From a virus: a stretch of 43,566 nucleotides of DNA. Positions 1 to 6,158 of this stretch are shown in pieces. The stretch is taken from the IMG/VR virus record IMGVR_UViG_3300025280_000054, positions 1-43,566 of that record, one strand, 5' to 3'. Positions within the stretch are counted from its first letter, which is position 1; each line of letters begins with the position of its first letter. Made by a program: the position numbers and the translations under genes. A model generated the notes under the pieces. The model did no database searches, was not told where the DNA came from, and was given only the letters and a program-made list of their open reading frames with translations.

Positions 1-175
1 GCTTAGGACAATCCTCGATAGACCAGCGTATTTTCATACAGACCTCCCTTTCGAAGATATTACTTGTGTTAAGTATAAGTTTGTACATCTATAATCCCTA
101 GCTTACGCAGCGCCTAGCTCAGGAGAACTTCCATGTACCGTAAGTTTAGTGGTAAGTAATTAGTGGATTCATCTG

Positions 176-205
176 GTTAATAACCTCACATTAGTAGTTA
201 TTAAC
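176..205. repeat. 9-bp inverted repeat, operator-like
   Basis: GTTAATAAC (176-184) and its exact reverse complement GTTATTAAC (197-205) are separated by 12 bases. Dyads of this size and spacing are typical of dimeric repressor operators, but no promoter can be placed confidently beside it and no repressor gene is recognised in the window. Confidence 0.4.
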
Positions 206-347
206 AGCGTATACAGATACTTCACTACCTATAAAACCAATCGTTTTCCTCGAATTTAGAGCCTCGATTACTTACAGCTGTTCTTTATTGTGCAATAATG
301 AAGCATTACACATCTCACTGAGTTGTTGATCAATTCAAATAATCGAT

Positions 348-361
348 ATATTATATAATAT
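348..361. repeat. AT-only 14-bp palindrome
   Basis: ATATTATATAATAT is a perfect palindrome in an AT-rich patch just downstream of the minus-strand terminator. It could be an easily melted site, but palindromes made only of A and T are common by chance in DNA of this composition. Confidence 0.25.
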
Positions 362-380
362 TATAGAATCACTAGAAGAG

Positions 381-417
381 TAAAAAAAAGAAAAGCAAGA
401 GACTCCTAAGAGCCTCT
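381..417 (-). terminator. intrinsic terminator of the gene at 432-731
   Basis: On the minus strand an 8-bp stem (417-410 with 405-398, one G-U pair) with the loop TTAG is followed by a T-rich tail (plus-strand A-run at 382-394). It starts 15 bases after the stop codon of the 99-residue gene, so that gene is probably a single-gene transcript ending here. Confidence 0.75.
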
Positions 418-431
418 CACTTCTCGTTACA

Positions 432-731
432 TCAGGGTGTTGGTGAACTACCACTAGCCTGTGTAGGCGGTTGTATTGGTTGTCCACTTTGCAGTAGTGC
501 TAATATATCAGCCATACTATTTCCTGATTGAACTGGCACAGGATTGGCTGCCTGGGATGCATATTGAGGTACATTGTTAAACAAGGTATTGTACGCTCTG
601 TCTACCATCCACGGCTGTGGGGAACGACTGCTGATGATCTGCTTCTGAAGTACGAACTTCATAGTTTCAACATAGTCACCCAGTATAGCTAATAGCATAG
701 ACTGCAGTAGTGCTTGGATTTTAGGATCCAT
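432..731 (-). CDS. hypothetical protein, 99 residues
   Basis: Not recognised. The start is supported by CTAGGAG about 7 bases upstream on the minus strand. The first ~45 residues look alpha-helical with a hydrophobic stretch (roughly residues 5-20). The C-terminal half is rich in Gln, Pro and Ser and probably disordered, ending in a Pro/Thr/Ser tail. It is the only minus-strand gene left of the late operon, and it is followed by its own intrinsic terminator. It may belong to an earlier-expressed unit divergent from the late genes. A small virion or regulatory protein are both possible; nothing in the sequence decides. Confidence 0.75.
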   Translation of the reverse strand: MDPKIQALLQSMLLAILGDYVETMKFVLQKQIISSRSPQPWMVDRAYNTLFNNVPQYASQAANPVPVQSGNSMADILALLQSGQPIQPPTQASGSSPTP

Positions 732-812
732 AATAGATCTCCTAGGTTATTATTATTAGTTAACTTCATGTTCTCAAACCAAAACTAACGTAAAAGCGTA
801 AGCGAAAACCCC

Positions 813-818
813 ATTATA
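813..818 (-). promoter_or_regulatory. possible -10 box for the gene at 432-731
   Basis: The minus strand reads TATAAT here, about 82 bases before the start codon at 731. No good -35 hexamer lies 16-18 bases upstream, and the motif sits in the loop of a short C/G stem, so this is only a candidate. Confidence 0.3.
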
Positions 819-872
819 GGGGGAGGGGCCTTGCTATAACCCCACACACTAAAATCCTACAATTTTTAAAAC

Positions 873-903
873 TTGCATCGGTTAGTCATTTAATATATAT
901 TTG
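873..903 (+). promoter_or_regulatory. promoter-like pair TTG / TATATTTG
   Basis: TTG at 873-875 and TATATTTG at 896-903 are 20 bases apart, which fits the Bacteroidetes-type -33/-7 pattern (TTG, about 20 bases, TAnnTTTG). It lies just before the possible gene at 916. The strong Shine-Dalgarno sites elsewhere do not favour a Bacteroidetes host, so the match may be chance. Confidence 0.25.
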
Positions 904-915
904 GTTGGCAATCAG

Positions 916-1068
916 ATGTCCAAAAAGACAAACGAATCACCCAGAAGGTACCCTAGCATTAGTTCTGCCTTAGGGGTCAGAAGTCGGATTTCAGAGGAAT
1001 ACCTGAATAGACAGGCATACAATTTCCTTGAGTTTTCTCCGATATTGCCGAAACTATCCTTGTTATAA
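916..1068 (+). CDS. possible small protein, 50 residues
   Basis: An ATG-to-TAA frame encoding a basic, Ser/Arg-rich N-terminal half (begins MSKKTNESPRRYPS) and a more hydrophobic C-terminus. No Shine-Dalgarno sequence is visible; a promoter-like TATATTTG ends only 12 bases before the ATG. Not recognised. The composition looks protein-like, but a frame this short could arise by chance. Confidence 0.33.
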   Translation: MSKKTNESPRRYPSISSALGVRSRISEEYLNRQAYNFLEFSPILPKLSLL

Positions 1069-1131
1069 AGCAGAGCATGGACAGAGCTTAGCTTAGGCTA
1101 TAAATGGTACTGGCTCTGAGTAAGAACAAGG
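1058..1131. repeat. possible stem-loop closed by a 7-bp helix
   Basis: CCTTGTT (1058-1064) pairs exactly with AACAAGG (1125-1131), and CAGAGC (1071-1076 or 1082-1087) can pair inside with GCTCTG (1113-1118). The total length is tRNA-like, but the arms do not form a cloverleaf and there is no T-loop sequence on either strand. It may be a structured leader of the late transcript or chance pairing. Confidence 0.25.
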
Positions 1132-1215
1132 CATGAAATCCAAGAAAACAGGTTTTCCTGTTCAGGGATAAGTACATATACTTGTCAATTATATAAATAT
1201 CTTTTAACTTGAAAT

Positions 1216-1392
1216 ATGCGGATATACACGCTTAAGATAACCTATAACAGTGCAAATGACGAGATCTACGAGATTTCAGAAGAGATCGAAGAAGAGGATA
1301 TTGGTATTAGCGTAAGTAAAATAGACCTCATGGATGAGGAAGATATATTGGAAGCTATGGTATTGGGTACAATGGAAGTAGCAATAACTTAA
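1216..1392 (+). CDS. small acidic protein, 58 residues
   Basis: ATG to TAA, ending 19 bases before the terminase small subunit gene and in the same direction. The product starts MRIYTLKITYNSANDEIYEI, which suggests one or two beta strands, then turns strongly acidic (a run of Glu/Asp near residues 22-30 and again 38-46). No clear Shine-Dalgarno site precedes it. Not recognised. Its place directly ahead of TerS and its acidity would suit a small packaging or regulatory accessory protein, but this is inference only. Confidence 0.55.
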   Translation: MRIYTLKITYNSANDEIYEISEEIEEEDIGISVSKIDLMDEEDILEAMVLGTMEVAIT

Positions 1393-1411
1393 CAAACCGC
1401 TTACGCTTGCT

Positions 1412-2131
1412 ATGAGACACTACTTCATCAAGAATCAGCCGCACTGTGTATACGAGGATGCTGATGAGCTGCCTGAGGATATAGAACCAGTAGCTGATTG
1501 GCGAGAAGCTAAGGAAGGTGACTGGGTAAAGGCAGATGATGACTGCTATGTACAGATTTTAAGGAAAGGAAGTCTTTCAAAGAGTAAAGGAAGGAAGAGG
1601 ACTATCCACTATTACAGGACTTGTACTGGCACATATCCAGTTAATGTAAAGATGGATACTTCCAGAAGGGAGAATATTTACACTATAAGCGGATCTAACC
1701 CAAAGACCGCTACCAGGGAGAATTTAAACAAGTATGAGGTTCTCTTTGTAGATTATGTTGCATCTGGGATGAGTCCAGTAGAAGCTTACATAAAGGCTTT
1801 TCCCACCAATGATCCGCATTACGCAAATTTTAAGAGTTCAGAATTAATCAAATATACTAGAATAAGGAAAGCAATGAAGAAAGAATTAGAGCCGATACTG
1901 GAAAAATTAGGAATTACGCAGGAGACTGTCCTTGAAGGAATAAAGGCAGTTGCGGATCTGTCTGAGAAGGATGATACCAAATTGAAGGCCCTCTTCAAGT
2001 TGTCCGACATATTAGATCTCGAGGATAAGTCTTCTGCAAGACTTACACAGTTGACTGGTATACAGTTCCAGGGCTTCAGTGATAAGCAGCTGGAAGAAGT
2101 GGAAAGACCTAAGGAAATAGAAAGTGGCTGA
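1412..2131 (+). CDS. terS: terminase small subunit (TerS)
   Basis: DNA-recognition subunit of the packaging motor, acting with TerL to choose and present the genome end. Residues ~100-200 have the layout of small terminases: a helix-turn-helix-like start (YEVLFVDYVASGMSPVEAY), then helices ending in a hydrophobic/charged segment rich in Glu and Lys that probably oligomerises. The first ~95 residues are an extra domain with a beta-rich feel (DDDCYVQILRKGSL, YYRTCTGTY), longer than a minimal TerS. No strong Shine-Dalgarno site precedes the ATG. It is separated from TerL by three small genes, a loosened version of the usual terS-terL pair. The stop is TGA. The assignment is by fold pattern and context; sequence identity among TerS proteins is low. 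Confidence 0.8.
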   Translation: MRHYFIKNQPHCVYEDADELPEDIEPVADWREAKEGDWVKADDDCYVQILRKGSLSKSKGRKRTIHYYRTCTGTYPVNVKMDTSRRENIYTISGSNPKTATRENLNKYEVLFVDYVASGMSPVEAYIKAFPTNDPHYANFKSSELIKYTRIRKAMKKELEPILEKLGITQETVLEGIKAVADLSEKDDTKLKALFKLSDILDLEDKSSARLTQLTGIQFQGFSDKQLEEVERPKEIESG

Positions 2132-2167
2132 TCAGGTAAATAAACAAATATTTAAGAGGAGAATAAA

Positions 2168-2491
2168 ATGCCGTTAACAGATAAGTATAGTAAAAAAGTA
2201 CATGATGCATATCAGGTTATCCAGGAAAAAGGTGGTATGACTAATGCAAATGTAACAACACTTCAGAAACTTCTAAAATATTATCCTGAAAATAAGGGTT
2301 TGAAGGTAGATGGGTTTTATGGAGGAAATACTATTGAAGCTATAAATGTTTTTTATGATAAGTATTACTGGACACCTGAAAGAAAGATGCAGGAATTAAA
2401 GGATAGACATGGAGAGAAGTATATTATGCAGTCAGAGATGGAAGGTATGCAGGAAACACCTCCAGATACCAGTGGTCAAGGTGGATACTAA
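2168..2491 (+). CDS. peptidoglycan-binding-like small protein
   Basis: A 107-residue protein preceded by AGAGGAG at good spacing. Residues ~26-60 match the PG_binding_1 pattern: a leucine-rich helix (TLQKLLKYYP), then VDGFYGGNTIEAINVFYDKY, where VDG-[FY]-G-x-x-T-x-x-A is the family signature. There is no catalytic domain: the rest is a charged helix (residues 70-92) and a Pro/Ser/Gly tail. Known members bind cell-wall peptides, usually attached to a hydrolase. Here the domain stands nearly alone between TerS and TerL, so it may be a virion protein that touches the wall, or a domain reused for another purpose. Confidence 0.65.
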   Translation: MPLTDKYSKKVHDAYQVIQEKGGMTNANVTTLQKLLKYYPENKGLKVDGFYGGNTIEAINVFYDKYYWTPERKMQELKDRHGEKYIMQSEMEGMQETPPDTSGQGGY

Positions 2492-2542
2492 TAGTAAAAA
2501 GATTGTTTTTGTAAATAAACTGCATATTTTGCACATTCCAGT

Positions 2543-2737
2543 ATGAAAAACGGTAAGATTGTGTCCAAACACGACATTATTCGTGAGATAAAGGGTGTAA
2601 ATGAGCGTTTAGACTACATGTTTTCGGGGTTATCACTATTAAGTACCAGTTTAAGTGATTACATTGACTTTAGTAAGAATGAAAAGAAGTTTGTCAAGTA
2701 TTTAAAGAAGAAATACGGAGATAGTATTGAGGAGTAG
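2543..2737 (+). CDS. hypothetical protein, 64 residues
   Basis: A short charged, helical protein with a central heptad-like part (GVNERLDYMFSGLSLLSTSL, about residues 18-37) and a Lys-rich end (KKFVKYLKKKYGD). No good ribosome site precedes the ATG. Its stop is separated from the next ATG by two bases, and its tail supplies the GAGGAG that serves the next gene, so the two are probably co-translated. Not recognised. Confidence 0.65.
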   Translation: MKNGKIVSKHDIIREIKGVNERLDYMFSGLSLLSTSLSDYIDFSKNEKKFVKYLKKKYGDSIEE

Positions 2738-2739
2738 TT

Positions 2740-3327
2740 ATGCCAAATGGTGACGATAAAGCATTTGATGCCATGAATGTAGTTACAGCAACAGATGAAG
2801 TTGACTTAACTGAGGATGGTGAAAAGTCAGCATGGTTTCCAACTGGAAAATTTATGGGGATGAAGGTACCAAGAGGAATATCAAAATGGATGGATGGTCT
2901 GTTTTTATTTGCTGCAGGAGGATCATTTATAAAGCCAAAACCATTATCTGGGCAATCTGCAAAATCATTTATAACTAAATCCGATCTAAAATTATATGAG
3001 ACAATAAATAAAGAAATAGTAAAGGTTCCTACTGAGTTTCAAGGTCCAGTGTATGAAAAACTTATGAATAGATTACGTAAAGAATCACCAGAAGCATTTG
3101 AATCGTTTTGGAAGATTCAAAGGGAAAAGGAAAAAGCAAGAATTGCAAAATATGGAATGACCAAAGCAGAGATTGCTGAAGAAGCTCTACTGAGACAGAA
3201 AATTGCAGATTTTGAAGCATCACTTGTCGGTAAGGAAAGTTTCAAAATTACTAAAAATCCAATGGAAAGATTTAAAAAATTTAAAGTAAATGCAGATAAA
3301 TTACCAGAGATTCTTAAAAGAAGATAA
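2740..3327 (+). CDS. hypothetical protein, 195 residues
   Basis: Start supported by GAGGAG 5 bases upstream, inside the end of the previous gene. The acidic N-terminus (residues 1-28) leads into a short hydrophobic part near 50-60 (GLFLFAAGGSF). The C-terminal half is a Lys/Glu-rich helix (roughly residues 100-195) that looks like a coiled coil and ends in basic residues. The stop abuts the TerL ATG with no gap, implying translational coupling. Not recognised. A DNA- or terminase-associated role is possible from position only. Confidence 0.75.
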   Translation: MPNGDDKAFDAMNVVTATDEVDLTEDGEKSAWFPTGKFMGMKVPRGISKWMDGLFLFAAGGSFIKPKPLSGQSAKSFITKSDLKLYETINKEIVKVPTEFQGPVYEKLMNRLRKESPEAFESFWKIQREKEKARIAKYGMTKAEIAEEALLRQKIADFEASLVGKESFKITKNPMERFKKFKVNADKLPEILKRR

Positions 3328-4881
3328 ATGAATATTAATACCCAGAATGTAAGTAAGGCCGAAGAAGAGTTAAAACTGGCACATGAGGATTTGATAGCAT
3401 TTGGCAAATTATTTCTTCCAGATGACTTTAGACGGAGTGAAACCCCTTTTTTTCATTATGAGGTAGCAGATGCAGTTGATGATACAAGTATTAGACAGTT
3501 GGCAGTCATTCTTCCCAGAGGGCATGGGAAAACTGTTCTTACTAAGTGCAGTATTATTCATGACTTTGTCTTTACTCAAGAGCCATTGTTTTATGGCTGG
3601 GTGGCGGCAAGTTCAAAGATTTCTGTCCCTAACCTTGATTATGTTAAGTATCATATTGAATATAATGATAAGGTAAGATACTATTTTGGAGATTTAAAAG
3701 GAAAGAAATGGACTGAAGATGATATTGAACTTACCAATGGATGCAAACTTATCTCAAAATCTAATCTTTCTGGTATAAGAGGTGGAGCAAAACTACACAA
3801 AAGGTACGATCTCATTGTACTGGATGATTTTGAAGATGAGAATAATACTATTACACCTGAAAGCCGCTCGAAGATCTCGAATCTTGTTACAGCAGTTGTC
3901 TTTCCTGCATTGGAACCAAAAACAGGAAGATTGAGGATAAATGGGACTCCAGTACATTATGATTCGTTTATCCAGAAGATTCTTGTCGGACATCAGCAAT
4001 CAGTGAAGAGGAGAGAGGAATTTAGCTGGAAAGTGATAACATATAAGGCATTGCAGGAAGATGGTACTCCTCTATGGCCTGATTGGTTCGGAATGAAGGA
4101 AATGGAGAGAAAAAAGAAGTTTTATCAGGATTCTGGCACTCCGCAGAAGTTCTATCAGGAATATATGATGGAAGTGCAGAGTGCTGAAGATGCAATATTT
4201 ACAAGGGATCATATCAAATACTGGGATGGTAAGTTCTATATAGACGAGGAGACTGGACTTTCATTCATAGATGCAAATAATGAAGGATACCAGCCATGCA
4301 ATGTGTTTGTAGGTGTTGATCCTGCAACAGATTCAGCAAGAAGAGACTCAGACTTCTCTGTCATTATTGCTGTAGCGGTAACTCCAGATAATAATATTTA
4401 TGTTATTGACTATATACGTAAGCAGTCTATACCAGTATTGGGAATACCAGGAGAACATAAGCTTGGTATAGTAGATTATATGTTCCAGTATGCCAAGAGT
4501 TACAAACCGAGTCTATTTACAGTTGAAGATACAACAATGAGCAAACCTATATTCCAGGCACTCAATTCTGAGATGAGAAGGAGAAATGATTTCTCTATTG
4601 GGTATAAAGCAGAAAAGCCAGGAAATAGGATGAGCAAAAGAGACAGGATACAGGAAATATTAGCTCAAAGATTTTCTATAGGGCAAATACATATTAAGAA
4701 GACTCAGTATGATCTGCATAGAGAGATAACAACATTTGGACCAAGAATGGCACACGATGATACCATAGACGCTCTTGCCTATGCAGTCAAGTTTGCCAAT
4801 CCTCCCATGGCTGCAGGTCAGGATAAAGAGGGTAAGTGGTATAAAAAGAAACCAAGAGCAAAAGACTGGGTAGTAGCTTAA
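3328..4881 (+). CDS. terL: terminase large subunit (TerL)
   Basis: ATP-driven genome packaging motor with a headful/cos-cutting nuclease, acting at the portal. The ATPase domain has Walker A PRGHGKT (residues 63-69), Walker B LIVLDDFED (162-170) and a coupling motif INGTP (204-208). The RNase H-like nuclease domain has VGVDPATD (Asp331), TVED (Glu400) and AHDDTIDALAYA (Asp477/478 and 481), the usual three acidic metal-binding positions. The length of 517 residues is normal for the family. The gene starts directly at the previous stop codon; the next gene follows after AAAGGAG. Annotation is secure; the exact packaging strategy cannot be read from it. Confidence 0.95.
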   Translation: MNINTQNVSKAEEELKLAHEDLIAFGKLFLPDDFRRSETPFFHYEVADAVDDTSIRQLAVILPRGHGKTVLTKCSIIHDFVFTQEPLFYGWVAASSKISVPNLDYVKYHIEYNDKVRYYFGDLKGKKWTEDDIELTNGCKLISKSNLSGIRGGAKLHKRYDLIVLDDFEDENNTITPESRSKISNLVTAVVFPALEPKTGRLRINGTPVHYDSFIQKILVGHQQSVKRREEFSWKVITYKALQEDGTPLWPDWFGMKEMERKKKFYQDSGTPQKFYQEYMMEVQSAEDAIFTRDHIKYWDGKFYIDEETGLSFIDANNEGYQPCNVFVGVDPATDSARRDSDFSVIIAVAVTPDNNIYVIDYIRKQSIPVLGIPGEHKLGIVDYMFQYAKSYKPSLFTVEDTTMSKPIFQALNSEMRRRNDFSIGYKAEKPGNRMSKRDRIQEILAQRFSIGQIHIKKTQYDLHREITTFGPRMAHDDTIDALAYAVKFANPPMAAGQDKEGKWYKKKPRAKDWVVA

Positions 4882-4893
4882 AGGAGAAATAAG

Positions 4894-5667
4894 ATGAGAA
4901 TAAACACAAAAGCTGTATTTGAATGGAATTCAGATACTGAACAATATGAAGAGATATATTCGGAGGGATATGATTACGAAGGTGAGGTTGATCTTTTGCA
5001 AGAAAATGACCGAATATACTTTCCTTCAAAATTTTCTCGTGGTGAAGGTTATGATGAAATGACACCACAGGAAAAAAAAGAGATTAATCCACGGTATTTA
5101 GGAGGACATTTAGCGGACGAAGATATTGACTGGACAAATGTGGAACTTGGTCAATCTCAATGGGGTACGTCTCGTAATATGGTTAGACGGTGGGAAACAA
5201 TGATGGGATATGATGAACCTCAAGGAGATAGGTTCAAAAATCCTGGAGCTGCTGTAACAGAAGCTAGAAGTTTTTTGCGAAAATTTATACGGACTAGAAA
5301 AGATGGAAGGCAAACTATACAAGACATAAGAGATCAAGAGGATTTTGGATTTGCCTATCCTGGCCAAAGGGTTTTTAATGAAACAGGAAATCCAAATTAT
5401 CGAGTAAATGCTGATTATTCAGAGAGGCAGAAAATCAAGGGAGCTTTGGAAATAATGGAACAATTTCCTGAGTTATCGAATTTTGATGAAGACTTTGCCA
5501 AAGATGTAGATTTTGGAGATAGGAAGTATTATATGGGTGGTGGGCGAAGCAGTCGATTTCCAAAACAGGATATAAGACGAACAGATGATCAGATTTTTGA
5601 TTTTTTACCTGGAGATGAAGATTTATTTCCAGAGGGAGATACTAAATCTAAGATACCTGGTGAGTAA
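4894..5667 (+). CDS. conserved-looking hypothetical phage protein, 257 residues
   Basis: Start supported by AAAGGAG 7 bases upstream. The N-terminus (MRINTKAVFEWNSDTEQYEE) is beta-like and is followed by many acidic and aromatic residues. The rest is strongly charged with little hydrophobic core, so much of it may be extended or disordered. The C-terminal 50 residues are very acidic (DFLPGDEDLFPEGD). Its stop overlaps the next ATG (TAATG). It sits between TerL and portal, where several phages of this type carry a virion-associated or packaging-accessory protein. No known domain is recognised. Confidence 0.8.
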   Translation: MRINTKAVFEWNSDTEQYEEIYSEGYDYEGEVDLLQENDRIYFPSKFSRGEGYDEMTPQEKKEINPRYLGGHLADEDIDWTNVELGQSQWGTSRNMVRRWETMMGYDEPQGDRFKNPGAAVTEARSFLRKFIRTRKDGRQTIQDIRDQEDFGFAYPGQRVFNETGNPNYRVNADYSERQKIKGALEIMEQFPELSNFDEDFAKDVDFGDRKYYMGGGRSSRFPKQDIRRTDDQIFDFLPGDEDLFPEGDTKSKIPGE

Positions 5668-5816
5668 TGGCAGATATAATTACAACTAAGGATTTATCTG
5701 TAGAGGATACAAGTAAACTAAAGACTGGAGATACAAGGAAAAAGTATAATACTTGTCCTCCAGGTAAGAAACGAGTAGGGAACAAGTGTGTTCCCATAAC
5801 TAAAAGAGGAAAATAA
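5667..5816 (+). CDS. tiny protein with a paired-Cys CPPG motif, 49 residues
   Basis: Starts in a TAATG overlap with the previous stop. The N-terminal half is charged; the C-terminal half carries TCPPGKKRVGNKCVP, two cysteines ten residues apart around a Gly/Lys turn, then a basic tail. The spacing suits a small disulfide or metal knuckle. Not recognised as a characterised family. The coupled start, and the AGAGGA at its end that serves the following gene, support it as a real gene. Confidence 0.65.
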   Translation: MADIITTKDLSVEDTSKLKTGDTRKKYNTCPPGKKRVGNKCVPITKRGK

Positions 5817-5817
5817 A

Positions 5818-6009
5818 ATGCCAGGAAAAGAAGAATGCGCTGCAATCATAGATCCAGAAGAAAGAGCAGATTGCGAAGCTTATAAAGGTAAATACCCACT
5901 AAAGATAAACGAAGGAAGGAATCGTTTGGGTAGGGATATGGATAGAATAGAATTTGATGAGGATACTATTCTTAATCCTAGAAGGAGAGCTACAGAACCT
6001 TCATACTAA
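5818..6009 (+). CDS. hypothetical protein, 63 residues
   Basis: Preceded by AAGAGGAAAATAAA and then ATG one base after the previous stop. Highly charged with two Cys (CAAIIDPEERADC, residues 7-19). A Cys-x11-Cys pair bracketing Asp/Glu is reminiscent of the small Cys protein just upstream. The stop overlaps the next frame's ATG (TAATG). Not recognised. Confidence 0.65.
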   Translation: MPGKEECAAIIDPEERADCEAYKGKYPLKINEGRNRLGRDMDRIEFDEDTILNPRRRATEPSY

Positions 6010-6158
6010 TGGCTCAGAAGAGAATGGATATATTTGGTCATGATAAGCGTGATCGTGCACCAATGAAAGCTCCTTCAGATACATATCATATATGACCAAT
6101 TGAAGGAACTCCTCACCCAGTTAGGGAGAGACATAAAGCAAAGAAAGTTAAGAAATAA
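6009..6158 (+). pseudogene. small gene interrupted by an in-frame TGA
   Basis: The frame starts in a TAATG overlap with the previous gene. After 28 codons (ending SDTYHI) it meets TGA at 6093-6095, then stays open for another 20 codons (PIEGTPHPVRERHKAKKVKK) to a TAA that itself overlaps the portal ATG (TAATG). Both ends show the same coupling as the neighbouring genes, so 6009-6158 looks like one 49-codon gene. TGA is a normal stop elsewhere in the window, so the choices are a nonsense mutation, a sequencing error, or read-through; the base after TGA is C, a context known to be leaky. The product is basic and of unknown function. Confidence 0.5.

Larger units (their letters stand above)
1..431. 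other. left-end non-coding stretch
   Basis: No open frame here has both a plausible ribosome site and protein-like content. The stretch holds a 9-bp inverted repeat (176-205), an AT-only 14-bp palindrome (348-361) and, at its right edge, the minus-strand terminator of the gene at 432-731. The hexamer CCTCGA occurs three times. An 8-codon frame at 133 follows an AGGAG but is too short to call. No terminal repeat shared with the other end of the window was seen. Confidence 0.6.
732..1215. other. intergenic stretch between divergent units
   Basis: This stretch lies between the minus-strand gene at 432-731 and the plus-strand late module. It holds a G/C block with CCCC-ATTATA-GGGGG (809-823), an 11-bp sequence AAGCGTAAGCG (794-804) whose exact reverse complement recurs at 1398-1408, a possible 50-codon gene (916-1068), promoter-like motifs, and a possible stem-loop at 1058-1131. 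Being divergent, it should contain the start of late transcription and may hold packaging signals upstream of the terminase genes, but no cos or pac site can be identified. Confidence 0.5.

Noticed and set aside
133-159. Eight-codon frame after an AGGAG
   Set aside because: Encodes only MYRKFSGK; no downstream gene that it could regulate as a leader peptide.
1058-1131. tRNA gene
   Set aside because: Seven-bp end pairing and 74-base size fit, but the internal arms and T-loop are missing on both strands.
6093-6095. Reassigned TGA codon in the whole genome
   Set aside because: At least seven other genes end at TGA, mostly in ATGA overlaps with the next gene, so TGA is a true stop here.
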